Part shown: in pieces, positions 22,416 through 32,470 of the stretch
Layout: every line of letters begins with the position of its first letter
How positions within the stretch are numbered: the first letter of the stretch is position 1
Assembly (NCBI GenBank): GCA_019510435.1
Contig: JAEKKJ010000015.1
Location: 88,731 to 152,730, forward strand
Length of the DNA: 64,000 bases
Reading direction: 5' to 3'
Source of the DNA: Caulobacterales bacterium
GTDB lineage: Bacteria > Pseudomonadota > Alphaproteobacteria > Caulobacterales > Caulobacteraceae
Translations under genes and position numbers: made by a program
The notes under the pieces: generated by a model
Told to the model about the DNA's origin: nothing
Database searches by the model: none
Seen by the model: only the letters and a program-made list of their open reading frames with translations

Positions 22416-22527
22416 GTACTCTCCCCAACTCAAATACCCTCGGCTAGCGGAACCCCAAATCCTGCGGTGTGACAAGTCTTTGTCGGCAAGCTGGACGGCC
22501 GGCGCTCACTCCGCGTAAGGGGCGGCC

Positions 22528-23448
22528 ATGAGCGCTCCGCACATGGCAGAGGCCCCCGACCTGATGCGCACCACCGGCTGGGGCGACTACGCCCTGCTGG
22601 ATTCCGGCGGCGGGCGCAAGCTCGAGCGCTACGGCCCCTATCGGGTCGTGCGGCCCGAGCCGCAGTGCCTGTGGACGCCCCGCCTGGACGCCGGGGCCTG
22701 GGACGCCGCCGATGCGGTGTTCGACCCCACCGACGAGGAGGACGCCGGCCGCTGGCGCTTCAAGGGCCAGCCACGCCAGACCTGGCCGCTGGGCTGGGGC
22801 CAGGTCAAATTCCACGGGCGCTTCACCGCCTTCCGCCACCTGGCCTTCTTCCCGGAGCAGGCGGCGAACTGGACGTGGCTGGATGCGGCGGTGCGCGAGG
22901 CGGCGGCCAGCGGTCCGGCGCCGCGGGTGCTGAACCTCTTCGGCTACACGGGCGTGGCCAGCCTGGTGATGGCGGCCGCTGGCGCGGCGGTCACCCACGT
23001 GGATGCGTCGAAGAAGGCGGTGGCCTGGGCCCGGGAGAACGCCGAGCTCTCCGGCCTCGCCGACCGTCCGATCCGCTGGATCACCGAGGACGCGCGCAAA
23101 TATGTGCAGCGCGAGGCGCGGCGCGGCTCGACCTACGAAGGCATCATCCTGGATCCCCCGAAATATGGCCGTGGTCCGGGTGGCGAGGTCTGGCGGCTGT
23201 TCGAGGATCTGCCTGAGCTTGCGCGCCTATGCGCCCAACTTCTTTCGGAAAACGCGCGCTTCCTGGTGCTCAACGCCTATGCGGAACGGATCTCCGGCGC
23301 GGCTTTGGCCGGGCTGCTGGCCGAGACTCTCGCCGATCGCGGCGGGCGGATCGAGTGGGGCGAGCTGGCCCTCGTCGAAGACGGTCCCAGGAGCCATGGG
23401 GGCGACCGCGCCATCGGCATGAGCCTCTACGCCCGGTGGCGCGCGTGA
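22528..23448 (+). CDS. Class I SAM-dependent methyltransferase (RlmI/RlmK-like)
   Basis: VLNLFGYTGVASLVMAAAGAAVTHVDASKKAVAWARENAELSGL...YEGIILDPPKYGRGPGGEVW. Confidence 0.9.
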   Translation: MSAPHMAEAPDLMRTTGWGDYALLDSGGGRKLERYGPYRVVRPEPQCLWTPRLDAGAWDAADAVFDPTDEEDAGRWRFKGQPRQTWPLGWGQVKFHGRFTAFRHLAFFPEQAANWTWLDAAVREAAASGPAPRVLNLFGYTGVASLVMAAAGAAVTHVDASKKAVAWARENAELSGLADRPIRWITEDARKYVQREARRGSTYEGIILDPPKYGRGPGGEVWRLFEDLPELARLCAQLLSENARFLVLNAYAERISGAALAGLLAETLADRGGRIEWGELALVEDGPRSHGGDRAIGMSLYARWRA

Positions 23449-24236
23449 GCGGGCGCACGGTCACCTCGCTCTCCAACCCCACGGTCAAGGCCGTTCGCGC
23501 CCTGCACATGCGCAAGGCGCGCGACGAGACGGGGCTCTTCGTCGCCGAGGGTCTGAAGAACGTCACCGAGGGCGTGGAGACCGGCCACGCGCCGAAGATC
23601 CTGATGTACGGGCCGGAGGCGGCCAAGCACCCGCTGCTGCAGCGCGCGATCCAGGCCACGACCCAGGCCCGCGGCGAGGTGATCGAGGTCAACCAGGACA
23701 TTCTGGCCAAGGTCTCGCGCAGGGACAATCCACAGGCGGTGGTGGGCGTCTTCCCGCAGGTGTTCCGGCCGCTGGCCGAGGTGGCGCCCGGGCCGGCGCA
23801 GTGCGTGGTGGCCCTGCACCGGGTGCGCGACCCCGGCAACCTCGGGACCATCGTGCGCACGGCCGACGCGGCCGGCTGCGGCGGGGTCATCCTGGTGGGC
23901 GAGTGCTGCGATCCCTATTCGGTGGAGGCGGTGCGCGCGACCATGGGCTCGATCTTCGCCGTGCCGCTGACCCAGGCCAGCGAGGCCGAATTCACCGCCT
24001 GGCGGGCGGCCTGGCCGGGGTCAGTGGTCGGCACCCTGCTCAGCGCCACGGTGGATCATCGGGCGGCGACCTACGCCAAGCCGGCCCTGGTGCTGATGGG
24101 CAACGAGCAGCAGGGCCTGACACCGGAGCTGGCGGCGCTCTGCGACGTCAACGTGAAGATCCCCATGCGCGGGCGGGCCGACAGCCTGAACCTCTCTGTC
24201 GCCACCGGGATCATGATCTACGCGGCGACGGGATAG
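23445..24236 (+). CDS. TrmH/SpoU family RNA methyltransferase
   Basis: HRVRDPGNLGTIVRTADAAGCGGVILVGECCDPYSVEAVRATMGSIFAVPL...LVLMGNEQQGLTPEL...VKIPMRGRADSLNLSVATGIMIY; GTG start overlapping the preceding stop. Confidence 0.92.
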   Translation: MSGRTVTSLSNPTVKAVRALHMRKARDETGLFVAEGLKNVTEGVETGHAPKILMYGPEAAKHPLLQRAIQATTQARGEVIEVNQDILAKVSRRDNPQAVVGVFPQVFRPLAEVAPGPAQCVVALHRVRDPGNLGTIVRTADAAGCGGVILVGECCDPYSVEAVRATMGSIFAVPLTQASEAEFTAWRAAWPGSVVGTLLSATVDHRAATYAKPALVLMGNEQQGLTPELAALCDVNVKIPMRGRADSLNLSVATGIMIYAATG

Positions 24237-24243
24237 GCCGCGC

Positions 24244-25005
24244 CTACCCTTCCCCGATCCAGCCCGCCGCCCGCAGAGGTGCGACCGCCGAGCGGGCCAC
24301 CGGGGCGCTGAGGCCATTGACCAGGCGCAGGCGCAGGTTGCGGCCATGGCGCTCGACGCCGGCCACCGCCTTCTTCGCGACCCACCAGGAGCGGTGCACC
24401 TGCTGGCCCTCGGCGCCGCCGAGCGCCGCCGTGGCCTGCTTCAGGGTGGCGAGCACCAGGCGAGAGCCGCCGGCGGTGTGGACCCGCACATAGTGGTCCT
24501 CCATCTGCAGGCACAGCACCTCGGCCGGCGCCGCGCCCAGGAGGCCGCCGGCGTTGGGGACGGCGGCGCGGGCCTCCTGACGCAGCGCCCGCTGGCGCGC
24601 GCGGTGGCGGATCAGGGCGGCGAACGCCAGGCCCACCGGCACGGCCGTCACCAGCCCCTCCAGGTACCAGTCCAGCCAGGTCAGCCGGAAGACCGGCCGC
24701 AGCGGCCAGATGGCCCGGGCCAGGACCTCGATCACAGCGGTGAGCGGCGCCGTCAGAACCAGGATCATCGCCAGGGCCGCCAGCCAGTAGCGCGGCCCGT
24801 CCAGCCGCAGGCGGAGCAGCCCCCGAGCCGCCAGGCCGAAGGCGCCGACGCCCATCCAGAAGCACGCCACCTGGAACGGCGCGCGCTGCCAGACCGGGCC
24901 GTTGAGGTAGCTGCCGAACGGTCCCATGACGCCCAGCAGCACGCCGCCGGCCGTGGCGATGGCCAGGTCGACAGCCCAGTCCCGAAGCGACTCCCGCCAG
25001 TTCAT
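24244..25005 (-). CDS. Membrane-anchored LytTR-type DNA-binding regulator
   Basis: Four hydrophobic segments followed by the LytTR-like region VLCLQMEDHYVRVHTAGGSRLVLATLKQATAALGGAEGQQVHRSWWVAKKAVAGVERHGRNLRLRLVNG. Confidence 0.85.
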   Translation of the reverse strand: MNWRESLRDWAVDLAIATAGGVLLGVMGPFGSYLNGPVWQRAPFQVACFWMGVGAFGLAARGLLRLRLDGPRYWLAALAMILVLTAPLTAVIEVLARAIWPLRPVFRLTWLDWYLEGLVTAVPVGLAFAALIRHRARQRALRQEARAAVPNAGGLLGAAPAEVLCLQMEDHYVRVHTAGGSRLVLATLKQATAALGGAEGQQVHRSWWVAKKAVAGVERHGRNLRLRLVNGLSAPVARSAVAPLRAAGWIGEG

Positions 25006-25127
25006 CGCCGACCTATAGCGACCGTTCGCCCGGCGGCGAACCCATTCGCCCATTCGCGAAACCCGGCTGGCGACAGGCGCCGTTCGACCGGATCAACAGC
25101 GCATCGATCCCGTCACAGGACCCCTGC

Positions 25128-26093
25128 ATGCGCCTCTTTGCCGCCCTCGCCTTCGCCGCCGCCATGATCGCCCTGCCCGCCCAGGCGGCGGTCGGCTTCC
25201 AGCACTTCACGATTCCCGATCCGCAGGGCCAGCCCCTGGAGGTCGGCGTCTGGTACCCCACCGACGCCCAGCCGCGCGCCGAACGCCTGGAACTCGGAAC
25301 CCAGACCGTGGCCGATGACGCGCCGGTCAGGGGCGACCACCTGCCGCTGATCCTGATGTCGCATGGCCACGGCGGCTCCTACGCCGGCCACGCCGACACC
25401 GCGATCGCGCTCGCTGAGGCCGGCTTCGTCGCGGCGGCTGTCACCCACAACGGCGACAACTGGCAGGACACCACCCGCGCCACCGAGATCTGGGAGCGGC
25501 CGCGGCAGCTGAAGGTGCTGACCGACTACATGCTGGGGGGCTGGGCCGCGCGCGACCGCATCGATCCGCACCGCATCGGGGCGTTCGGCTTCTCCGCCGG
25601 CGGCTTCACGGTCCTGATGACCGCTGGCGCCGAGCCGGACCTGAAGAGCATGGTCCAGCACTGCCGCGAACGGCCGGCCTTCGAGGACTGCCGCGTCGTG
25701 GCCAGCCAGCCGCTCGACGTGAACCGCAAGGTGACCTGGACCCACGATCCGCGCGTGCGGGCCATCGTGTCGGCCGCCCCCGGCCTGGGCTTCGCCTTCG
25801 GCAAGGCGGGCCTCGCCAACGTCCGCGTCCCGGTGCAGCTCTGGCGGGGCCAGGACGATCCGGTGCTGCCGCATCCCTTCTACGCCGAGGCGGTCCGCCA
25901 GGCCCTGCCGCACGCGCCGGAAATGCACGTCGTGCCGCACGCCGGCCACTACGACTTCATCAGCCCCTGCCCGCCCGCGATGGCCCAGCGACTGCCGGAA
26001 ATCTGCGTCAGCGAGCCGGGCTTCGATCGCGCCGCTTTCCACGTCCGGTTCAACGCCGCGGTGGTGAATTTCTTCCGCCGCACCTTGCGGTGA
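25128..26093 (+). CDS. Alpha/beta hydrolase (dienelactone hydrolase / PAF-acetylhydrolase-like), secreted
   Basis: Signal peptide; LILMSHGHGGSYAGHADTAIALAEAGF; GAFGFSAGGFTVL nucleophile elbow. Confidence 0.88.
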   Translation: MRLFAALAFAAAMIALPAQAAVGFQHFTIPDPQGQPLEVGVWYPTDAQPRAERLELGTQTVADDAPVRGDHLPLILMSHGHGGSYAGHADTAIALAEAGFVAAAVTHNGDNWQDTTRATEIWERPRQLKVLTDYMLGGWAARDRIDPHRIGAFGFSAGGFTVLMTAGAEPDLKSMVQHCRERPAFEDCRVVASQPLDVNRKVTWTHDPRVRAIVSAAPGLGFAFGKAGLANVRVPVQLWRGQDDPVLPHPFYAEAVRQALPHAPEMHVVPHAGHYDFISPCPPAMAQRLPEICVSEPGFDRAAFHVRFNAAVVNFFRRTLR

Positions 26094-26152
26094 TGTCACA
26101 GCGGCGAGCGGGCAGCCGTCCTAGGGGCGAAACGAGCAAAGGAGTCCTCCCC

Positions 26153-26623
26153 ATGACGCAACGCCTGAAGTACACCGGCGCCAACTTCAAGCCGATCGAG
26201 CCCCTGCTGGGCGTCGCGAAGCTGGAAGACCTGACAGCTGCGGGCCTCGAGCATGCGCTGATCGAGCTTGTGAAGATCCGCGCGTCACAGATCAACGGCT
26301 GCGCCAACTGCCTGCACATGCACACGGCCGACGCGCGCAAAGCGGGCGAGCGCGAGGAGCGGATCTATCTGCTGAACGCTTGGCGCGAGTCGAAGATGTA
26401 CAGCCCTCGGGAGCGGGCCGCGCTGGCCTGGACCGAGGCCCTCACCCGTCTGCCCGACACCGGCGCTCCGGACGAGGACTTCGCGGCGATGAAGGCGGTG
26501 TTCAGCGAGACGGAGATCATCTGGCTGACTGTGCTCATCACCGCCATCAACAGCTGGAACCGCATTGCGGTGGGTTTCCGCATCGAAAACCCGAATGACG
26601 TGCAGCTCGCGGAAGCGGCCTGA
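26153..26623 (+). CDS. Carboxymuconolactone decarboxylase / AhpD-like protein
   Basis: ALIELVKIRASQINGCANCLHMHTADARKAGE (CxxC...H motif). Confidence 0.93.
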   Translation: MTQRLKYTGANFKPIEPLLGVAKLEDLTAAGLEHALIELVKIRASQINGCANCLHMHTADARKAGEREERIYLLNAWRESKMYSPRERAALAWTEALTRLPDTGAPDEDFAAMKAVFSETEIIWLTVLITAINSWNRIAVGFRIENPNDVQLAEAA

Positions 26624-29056
26624 CTAGGTTCCCCGCGGCTTCGCGCGCGTGGTCGGCGCCGCGGCCGCGGGGTCCTCTGGCCAGACGTGCCGCGGATAGC
26701 GGCCGCGCATGTCGGTGCGCACGTCCTTCCAGCTGCCCTTCCAGAAGCCCGGCAGGTCCTGGGTGGTCTGGATCGGCCGGTGCGCGGGCGAGAGCAGCGC
26801 CAGGGTGAGCGGGACGCCGCCTACGGTCGGGTGCTGGGCCAGGCCGTAGACCTCCTGCACCCGCACCTCCACACGCGGACCGCCCTCGGCGGCGTAGTCG
26901 ATGGCGAAGCTGTTGCCGGTGGGGGCCGTCCAGCGGGCGGGAGCTTCAGCGTCCAGGCGGCGCTGCAGGTCCCACGGGACCAGACTGCGCAAAGCGCCGT
27001 CCAGGACGTCAGGGCGCAGGGCCGACAGCGACCGCACGCCCGTAAGCAGCGGCGTGAGCCACTCGTCCAACCGCTCGAGCAGGGCGCTGTCGGAGAGGTC
27101 GGGCCAGTCCGCGGACTGCGCGCGAAGGAAGGCCGCCCGCTCGCGCAAGGACCGGGCCGCCTCGCCCCAGGGCAAGGCGCCGAGCCCCTCGCGCCGCACC
27201 CGCGCCGCCAGGGCGTGGGCGATCAGGGCCGGGTCCGGATTGTCGTCGACGCTTTCGCGGATGGTCAGTCGCCCCAGGCGCACGATCCGCTTGGCGCGCA
27301 GCCGCCCGCCGCCGCTTTCCTCCAGCCGCTCTTCGGTCTCGAACTGGTCCGCGAAGGCCTCCAGGTCCGAGGGCTCCAGCGGCGCCGCAAGGAGGATGCG
27401 GTCGCGGCGCTCGCCGCCGCCCAGCTCGGCGATGGCCAGCCACGGCGCGCGCGCCAGGGCGTCGGTGGGCTCGACGAAGGCCCCGCGACCCGTGACCAGC
27501 TGGAACTCGCCCTGCCCGCCCCGCGCCTTGGCGACGCGCTCCGGATAGGCGAAGGCGAGCAGCAGGCCGTCCGAGAGCGGCTCTCCCCTCCCGGCCTTGC
27601 CTGCGGCGCCCGCCCAGCGGTCGGCCAGCGCCTGGGCGTCGCGGGCCCGGGGGCTGCGGTCGCGCTCGAAAGCCTCCAGCCGGTGGCGCAGGTCGGCGTC
27701 ACGGCCGCCCAGGCCCCGCTCGGTCACCAGGGCGGCGATGCCGGCCGCCCGGCGGGCCTGGCCCGTCTCCGCCGCCTTCAGCACCATGTGCGCGAGCCGC
27801 GGCGGCAGCGGCATGTCGGCCAGCGCCCGACCGTGCGCGGTGAGCACGCCGGCTTCGTCCAGGGCCTCAAGCCGCCGCAGCAGGGCGCGGGCTTCGGCGA
27901 AGGCGGCGGCCGGCGGCGGGTCGAGGAAAGCGAGCTCCGCGACGTCCTTTGCGCCCCACCGCGCGAGGTCCAGGGCCAGGCCCGAGAGGTCCGCGTCCAG
28001 GATCTCCGGGTCGCCATAGGACGGCAGCGCCCGGGTCTCGGCCTCGTCCCACAGGCGGTAGCAGGCGCCCGGTTCTGTGCGCCCTGCGCGGCCCCGGCGC
28101 TGGTCGGCGGCGGCGCGCGAGACCCGCACGGTGGCCAGGCGGGTCAGCCCGCTCGCCGGATCGTAGCGGGGCACGCGGGCCAGGCCGCAGTCGATCACCA
28201 CCCGCACGCCCTCGATGGTCAGGCTGGTCTCGGCGATGGAGGTGGCCAGCACCACCTTGCGGCGTCCGGCCGGCGCGGGCTCGATGGCCCGGTCCTGGTC
28301 CCTGGGATCGAGCGCGCCGTAGAGCGGCGCGATGTCCACGTCTGGACGGCGCAACCGCTCGCCCAGCCGCTCCGCCGTGCGCAGGATCTCGCCCTGGCCC
28401 GGCAGGAACACCAGGAGGCTGCCCGGCTCCTCCGCCAGCGCCCGCTCGACGGCGCGCACCACCTGGTCCTCCAGGCGCAACCGATCGTCACGGCCGAGGT
28501 AGCGCGTCTCCACCGGGAACATCCGCCCCAGGCTCTCCACCAACGGGGCGTCGCCCAGCAGGCGCCCGACAGCGGCGCCGTCCAGGGTGGCGGACATCAC
28601 CAGCAGCCGCAGGTCCTCGCGCAACAGGCGTTGGGCGTCGCGCGCCAGGGCCAGGCCCAGGTCGGCGTCCAGGCTGCGCTCGTGGAACTCGTCGAAGACC
28701 ACGCAGGCGACGCCCGCCAGTTCGGGGTCGGCCAGGATCATCCGGGTGAAGACACCCTCGGTGACCACCTCGATGCGCGTCGCCGCCGAGACCCGCGACT
28801 GCATCCGCACCCGAAAGCCCACCGTCTGGCCGACGGCGTCACCCAGGGTCGAGGCCATGCGGGCGGCCGCGGCGCGAGCGGCCAGGCGGCGCGGCTCCAG
28901 CACGATGATCTTGCCGCCGTCCACCCACGGCTCGGCCAGCAGCTCCAGCGGCACGACCGTGGTCTTGCCGGCCCCGGGCGGCGCCACCAGGACAGCGGCG
29001 TTGCGCTGGACGAGCGCGGCCTTCAGCGCGGGCAGGGCCTCGTGGACGGGAAGCAT
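26624..29056 (-). CDS. hrpB: ATP-dependent helicase HrpB
   Basis: VLVAPPGAGKTTVVPLELL, DEFHERSLDADLGLALARD, ATSIAETSLTIEGVRVVIDCG, QRRGRAGRTEPGACYRLW; internal ATG at 29056 chosen. Confidence 0.94.
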   Translation of the reverse strand: MLPVHEALPALKAALVQRNAAVLVAPPGAGKTTVVPLELLAEPWVDGGKIIVLEPRRLAARAAAARMASTLGDAVGQTVGFRVRMQSRVSAATRIEVVTEGVFTRMILADPELAGVACVVFDEFHERSLDADLGLALARDAQRLLREDLRLLVMSATLDGAAVGRLLGDAPLVESLGRMFPVETRYLGRDDRLRLEDQVVRAVERALAEEPGSLLVFLPGQGEILRTAERLGERLRRPDVDIAPLYGALDPRDQDRAIEPAPAGRRKVVLATSIAETSLTIEGVRVVIDCGLARVPRYDPASGLTRLATVRVSRAAADQRRGRAGRTEPGACYRLWDEAETRALPSYGDPEILDADLSGLALDLARWGAKDVAELAFLDPPPAAAFAEARALLRRLEALDEAGVLTAHGRALADMPLPPRLAHMVLKAAETGQARRAAGIAALVTERGLGGRDADLRHRLEAFERDRSPRARDAQALADRWAGAAGKAGRGEPLSDGLLLAFAYPERVAKARGGQGEFQLVTGRGAFVEPTDALARAPWLAIAELGGGERRDRILLAAPLEPSDLEAFADQFETEERLEESGGGRLRAKRIVRLGRLTIRESVDDNPDPALIAHALAARVRREGLGALPWGEAARSLRERAAFLRAQSADWPDLSDSALLERLDEWLTPLLTGVRSLSALRPDVLDGALRSLVPWDLQRRLDAEAPARWTAPTGNSFAIDYAAEGGPRVEVRVQEVYGLAQHPTVGGVPLTLALLSPAHRPIQTTQDLPGFWKGSWKDVRTDMRGRYPRHVWPEDPAAAAPTTRAKPRGT

Positions 29057-29183
29057 CGCGCGCCCTGTAGCGCGCCGTTCGCAGATGCGCCAACCCGCGG
29101 CGCTTGACCGTTGGGCCGCAAGCAAGCCACGGTCCGCGCAACATTAATTCCAGGCGGCCGGGGGGCCGCCATTCGGAGGAACT

Positions 29184-30791
29184 ATGTGGCGCACCAAGCC
29201 GCTCGACGCGATACTCGCGACGGCTGAGAAGAAATCGCTGAAACGATCGCTGGGGCCCTTCCAACTGACCATGTTGGGCATCGGCGCGGTCATCGGCACC
29301 GGGATCTTCGTCCTCACCGCCACGGCGGCGCAGAAGGCCGGTCCAGGCATGATGATCTCCTTCATCATCGCGGGGTCGGTCTGCGCGGTCGCGGCGCTTT
29401 GCTACTCCGAACTGGCCTCGATGGTGCCCGTCGCGGGCTCGGCCTACACCTACTCCTATGCGGTGCTGGGCGAGCTGATGGCCTGGCTGGTGGGCTGGGC
29501 CCTGATCCTGGAATACGCCCTGGGCGCAAGCGCCGTGGCGGTCGGCTGGTCCGGGCACATCGTAGGCCTGCTGGATTCCCTTGGAATGCACTTGCCGCAC
29601 GCCTTGACCGTCGGGCCAAAGATGTCGTTCGGCAACTTCCTGGAGGGCGGAGAGCCCGGCGGGATCTTGAACCTGCCGGCGGTGATCATCACCGTGGCCG
29701 TAACGGCGCTACTGATCATCGGCACCAATGAAAGCGCGACCGTGAACGCGATCCTGGTGGCGGTGAAGGTCGCCGCCCTGACGCTGTTCATCGTGCTCAC
29801 CCTGCCGATGATCACGGGGCACCCGGAGCACTTCAAGCCCTTCGCGCCGCGCGGCTGGGGCAATCCGCTCGACGGCAAGGGCGTGGGGGTGTTGGGCGCA
29901 GCCGCCTCGATCTTCTTCGCCTACGTGGGCTTCGACGCGGTCTCCACCGCGGCCGAGGAGACCAAGAATCCGCAGCGCAACGTGCCGATCGGCCTGATCG
30001 GATCGCTGCTGATCTGCACCCTGTTCTACCTGCTGGCCGCCGGCGGAGCGATCGGCGCCTTTGGCGCCCAGCCCCTCGCCGACGCCAACGGCGTGGCCTA
30101 TGCCGCCGGCTCGCCCGAGCTCGCGCAACGCTGCCTCGAGATCGGGGCGCACGCGCCGCTGGTCTGCTCCAAGGAGGCCCTGGCCTACGTGCTGCGCGAA
30201 GTCAGCCACCCGGTGTTCGGCAACCTGGTCGCCCTGGCGGCCACCATCGCCCTGCCCTCCGTGGTGCTGCTGATGATGTTCGGCCAGACGCGCGTCTTCT
30301 TCGTGATGGCGCGCGACGGCCTGCTGCCCACGGCGCTGTCGGCGGTGCACCCGAAGTTCCGGACCCCGTGGGCGATCACCCTGGTCACCGGCGTCGTCGT
30401 GGCCATCGCCGCGGCCTTTCTGCCGGTGGGCACGCTGGCCGACTACTCCAATTCCGGCACCCTGTTTGCCTTCGCGGCGGTGTCGTTGGGCGTGATGGTG
30501 TTGCGCTTCACCGATCCCAAGCGGCACCGGCCGTTCCGGACGCCGTTCGTCTTTGTCGTGGCGCCGCTCTCGATCCTGGGCTGCGTCGTGCTGTTCGTGA
30601 GCCTCGACGACAAATCGCGGATCCTCTTCTACAGCTGGACCGCGATCGGCCTGGTCTTCTACTTCGCCTACGGGTTCTGGAACTCGCACGTCCGTCGGGG
30701 CGTGGTGGACGTCCACGAGCTCGACGACGATGCGCCGCCCGGCTCGGTGGCGCCGATGCCGGGGGCGCCCTCGCCCACGGATAGGACCTGA
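29184..30791 (+). CDS. APC-superfamily amino acid permease
   Basis: LGPFQLTMLGIGAVIGTGIFVLTATAAQKAGPG...; ~12 hydrophobic segments; cationic amino acid transporter-like. Confidence 0.93.
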   Translation: MWRTKPLDAILATAEKKSLKRSLGPFQLTMLGIGAVIGTGIFVLTATAAQKAGPGMMISFIIAGSVCAVAALCYSELASMVPVAGSAYTYSYAVLGELMAWLVGWALILEYALGASAVAVGWSGHIVGLLDSLGMHLPHALTVGPKMSFGNFLEGGEPGGILNLPAVIITVAVTALLIIGTNESATVNAILVAVKVAALTLFIVLTLPMITGHPEHFKPFAPRGWGNPLDGKGVGVLGAAASIFFAYVGFDAVSTAAEETKNPQRNVPIGLIGSLLICTLFYLLAAGGAIGAFGAQPLADANGVAYAAGSPELAQRCLEIGAHAPLVCSKEALAYVLREVSHPVFGNLVALAATIALPSVVLLMMFGQTRVFFVMARDGLLPTALSAVHPKFRTPWAITLVTGVVVAIAAAFLPVGTLADYSNSGTLFAFAAVSLGVMVLRFTDPKRHRPFRTPFVFVVAPLSILGCVVLFVSLDDKSRILFYSWTAIGLVFYFAYGFWNSHVRRGVVDVHELDDDAPPGSVAPMPGAPSPTDRT

Positions 30792-30802
30792 GCGACGCCC
30801 AG

Positions 30803-30936
30803 CCCTCCTCTTCAGGGCAGGGTGGACGGCGCGCAGCGCCGGACGGGTGGGGGTTTCGCGACCGGGCGCCGCGCCTGATCGATTGACCCCCACCCCGCTC
30901 CGCCTGGCGGAGTCGTCCCTCCCCTGAAGAGGAGGG
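30803..30936. repeat. Large intergenic palindromic element (family B)
   Basis: 15-bp perfect terminal arms CCCTCCTCTTCAGGG / CCCTGAAGAGGAGGG; core shares CGCGACCGGGCG with the 54974-55106 element. Confidence 0.75.
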
Positions 30937-30975
30937 ATGGAAATTTACGCCCCGAACCCCGATCATAGGGGCGAC

Positions 30976-31653
30976 ATGAACGCTCCCCAGCCGCCGCTGC
31001 CGATCCGCGCCCTCGTCGCCCCGGTGACGCCCCTTCAGCAGAACTGCACCATCGTCTGGTGCGCCCGCACCAAGAAGGCGGCCGTCATCGATCCCGGCGG
31101 CGAGGTCCCGCGGCTGCTCGCGGCGCTGAAGGAACAGGACCTGACGCTGGAGAAGATCTGGATCACCCACGGCCACCTGGACCACGCCGGCGGCACGGCG
31201 GCGCTGAAAGAGGCGACCGCCGTCCCGATCGAGGGCCCGCATCCCGACGACCAGTTCTGGATCGACGACATCGGCGCGTCCGGCGCCAAGTGGGGCATGC
31301 CCGACGCGCGCGGCTTCACGCCCGACCGCTGGCTGGGCGATGGCGACACGGTGACGCTGGGCGAGACCGAGTTCGAGGTCATCCACTGCCCCGGCCACAC
31401 CCCGGGCCATGTGGTGTTCTTCCACCGCCAGGCGCGCTTCGCCCAGGTCGGCGACGTACTGTTCCAGGGCTCCATCGGCCGGACCGATTTCCCGAGGGGG
31501 AACCACCAGCAGCTGATCGACTCGATCACCCGCAAGCTCTGGCCGCTAGGCGACGACGTGCGCTTCGTGCCGGGCCACGGGCCGATGTCCACCTTCGGCC
31601 AGGAGCGGCGCACCAACCCGTTCGTGGCCGACGAGGTGCTGGCCGATCAATGA
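30976..31653 (+). CDS. MBL-fold metallohydrolase (glyoxalase II-like)
   Basis: THGHLDHAGG; HCPGHTPGHVVFFH; GDVLFQGSIGRTDFPRGN. Confidence 0.94.
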   Translation: MNAPQPPLPIRALVAPVTPLQQNCTIVWCARTKKAAVIDPGGEVPRLLAALKEQDLTLEKIWITHGHLDHAGGTAALKEATAVPIEGPHPDDQFWIDDIGASGAKWGMPDARGFTPDRWLGDGDTVTLGETEFEVIHCPGHTPGHVVFFHRQARFAQVGDVLFQGSIGRTDFPRGNHQQLIDSITRKLWPLGDDVRFVPGHGPMSTFGQERRTNPFVADEVLADQ

Positions 31654-31719
31654 ACGTGGTGAAACCTCGGTTTCAATTGAGACATTCCGAGGTTACGGCG
31701 GCCGGCCAAGGTCGCGGCC

Positions 31720-32457
31720 ATGGAGCTTGCAACTGACATGGCCGGGGCCGGCGCCCGCATCCTGATGGTCGACGACGACCCGGGGATCCGCGACGTGGTC
31801 TCCGACTTCCTGGGCCGCCACGGCTACAAGGTCGAGACCGCGGCCGATTCCAACGAGATGGAGCGCGTGCTGGAGCGCGGGCCCGTCGACCTGATCGTGC
31901 TCGACGTGATGCTGCCGGGCGAGGACGGCCTGGCGATCTGCCGCCGCCTCACCAGCGCCGAGTCCGGCCCGCCGATCATCATGCTGTCGGCCATGGGCGA
32001 AGACACCGACCGGATCGTGGGCCTGGAGCTTGGCGCCGACGACTACCTGGCCAAGCCCTGCAATCCGCGCGAACTGCTGGCGCGGGTGCGCGCGGTGCTG
32101 CGACGGGCCGAGCAGCGCAGCACTGGCGGCGCCCTGGGCGCGGGCTGTGAGTTCGCTGGCTGGCGGCTGGACCTGGTGCGGCGCGAGCTGCGCTCGCCGC
32201 AGGGGGTGGTGGTGAACCTCTCCTCCGGCGAGTTCTCCCTGCTGCGCGCCTTCGTCGAGCGGCCGCAGCGGGTGCTGACCCGCGACCAGCTGCTGGAATT
32301 CGCCCGCGGGCCGGACTCCGACGCCTTCGACCGCGCCATCGATGTCCAGATCAGCCGGCTGCGGCGCAAGCTGGACGACGGCGGCGGCGGCCACGACCTG
32401 ATCCGCACGATCCGCAACGAGGGCTATATGTTCACCGCCAAGGTGAAGCGCACGTGA
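31720..32457 (+). CDS. OmpR/PhoB-family response regulator
   Basis: Receiver domain ILMVDDDPGIRD...LIVLDVMLPGEDGL and winged-helix C-terminus. Confidence 0.95.
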   Translation: MELATDMAGAGARILMVDDDPGIRDVVSDFLGRHGYKVETAADSNEMERVLERGPVDLIVLDVMLPGEDGLAICRRLTSAESGPPIIMLSAMGEDTDRIVGLELGADDYLAKPCNPRELLARVRAVLRRAEQRSTGGALGAGCEFAGWRLDLVRRELRSPQGVVVNLSSGEFSLLRAFVERPQRVLTRDQLLEFARGPDSDAFDRAIDVQISRLRRKLDDGGGGHDLIRTIRNEGYMFTAKVKRT

Positions 32458-32470
32458 GGACGCCCCGCCG

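Noticed and set aside
26687-29107. 806-aa plus-strand ORF
   Set aside because: Shadow of hrpB, which has all helicase motifs on the minus strand.
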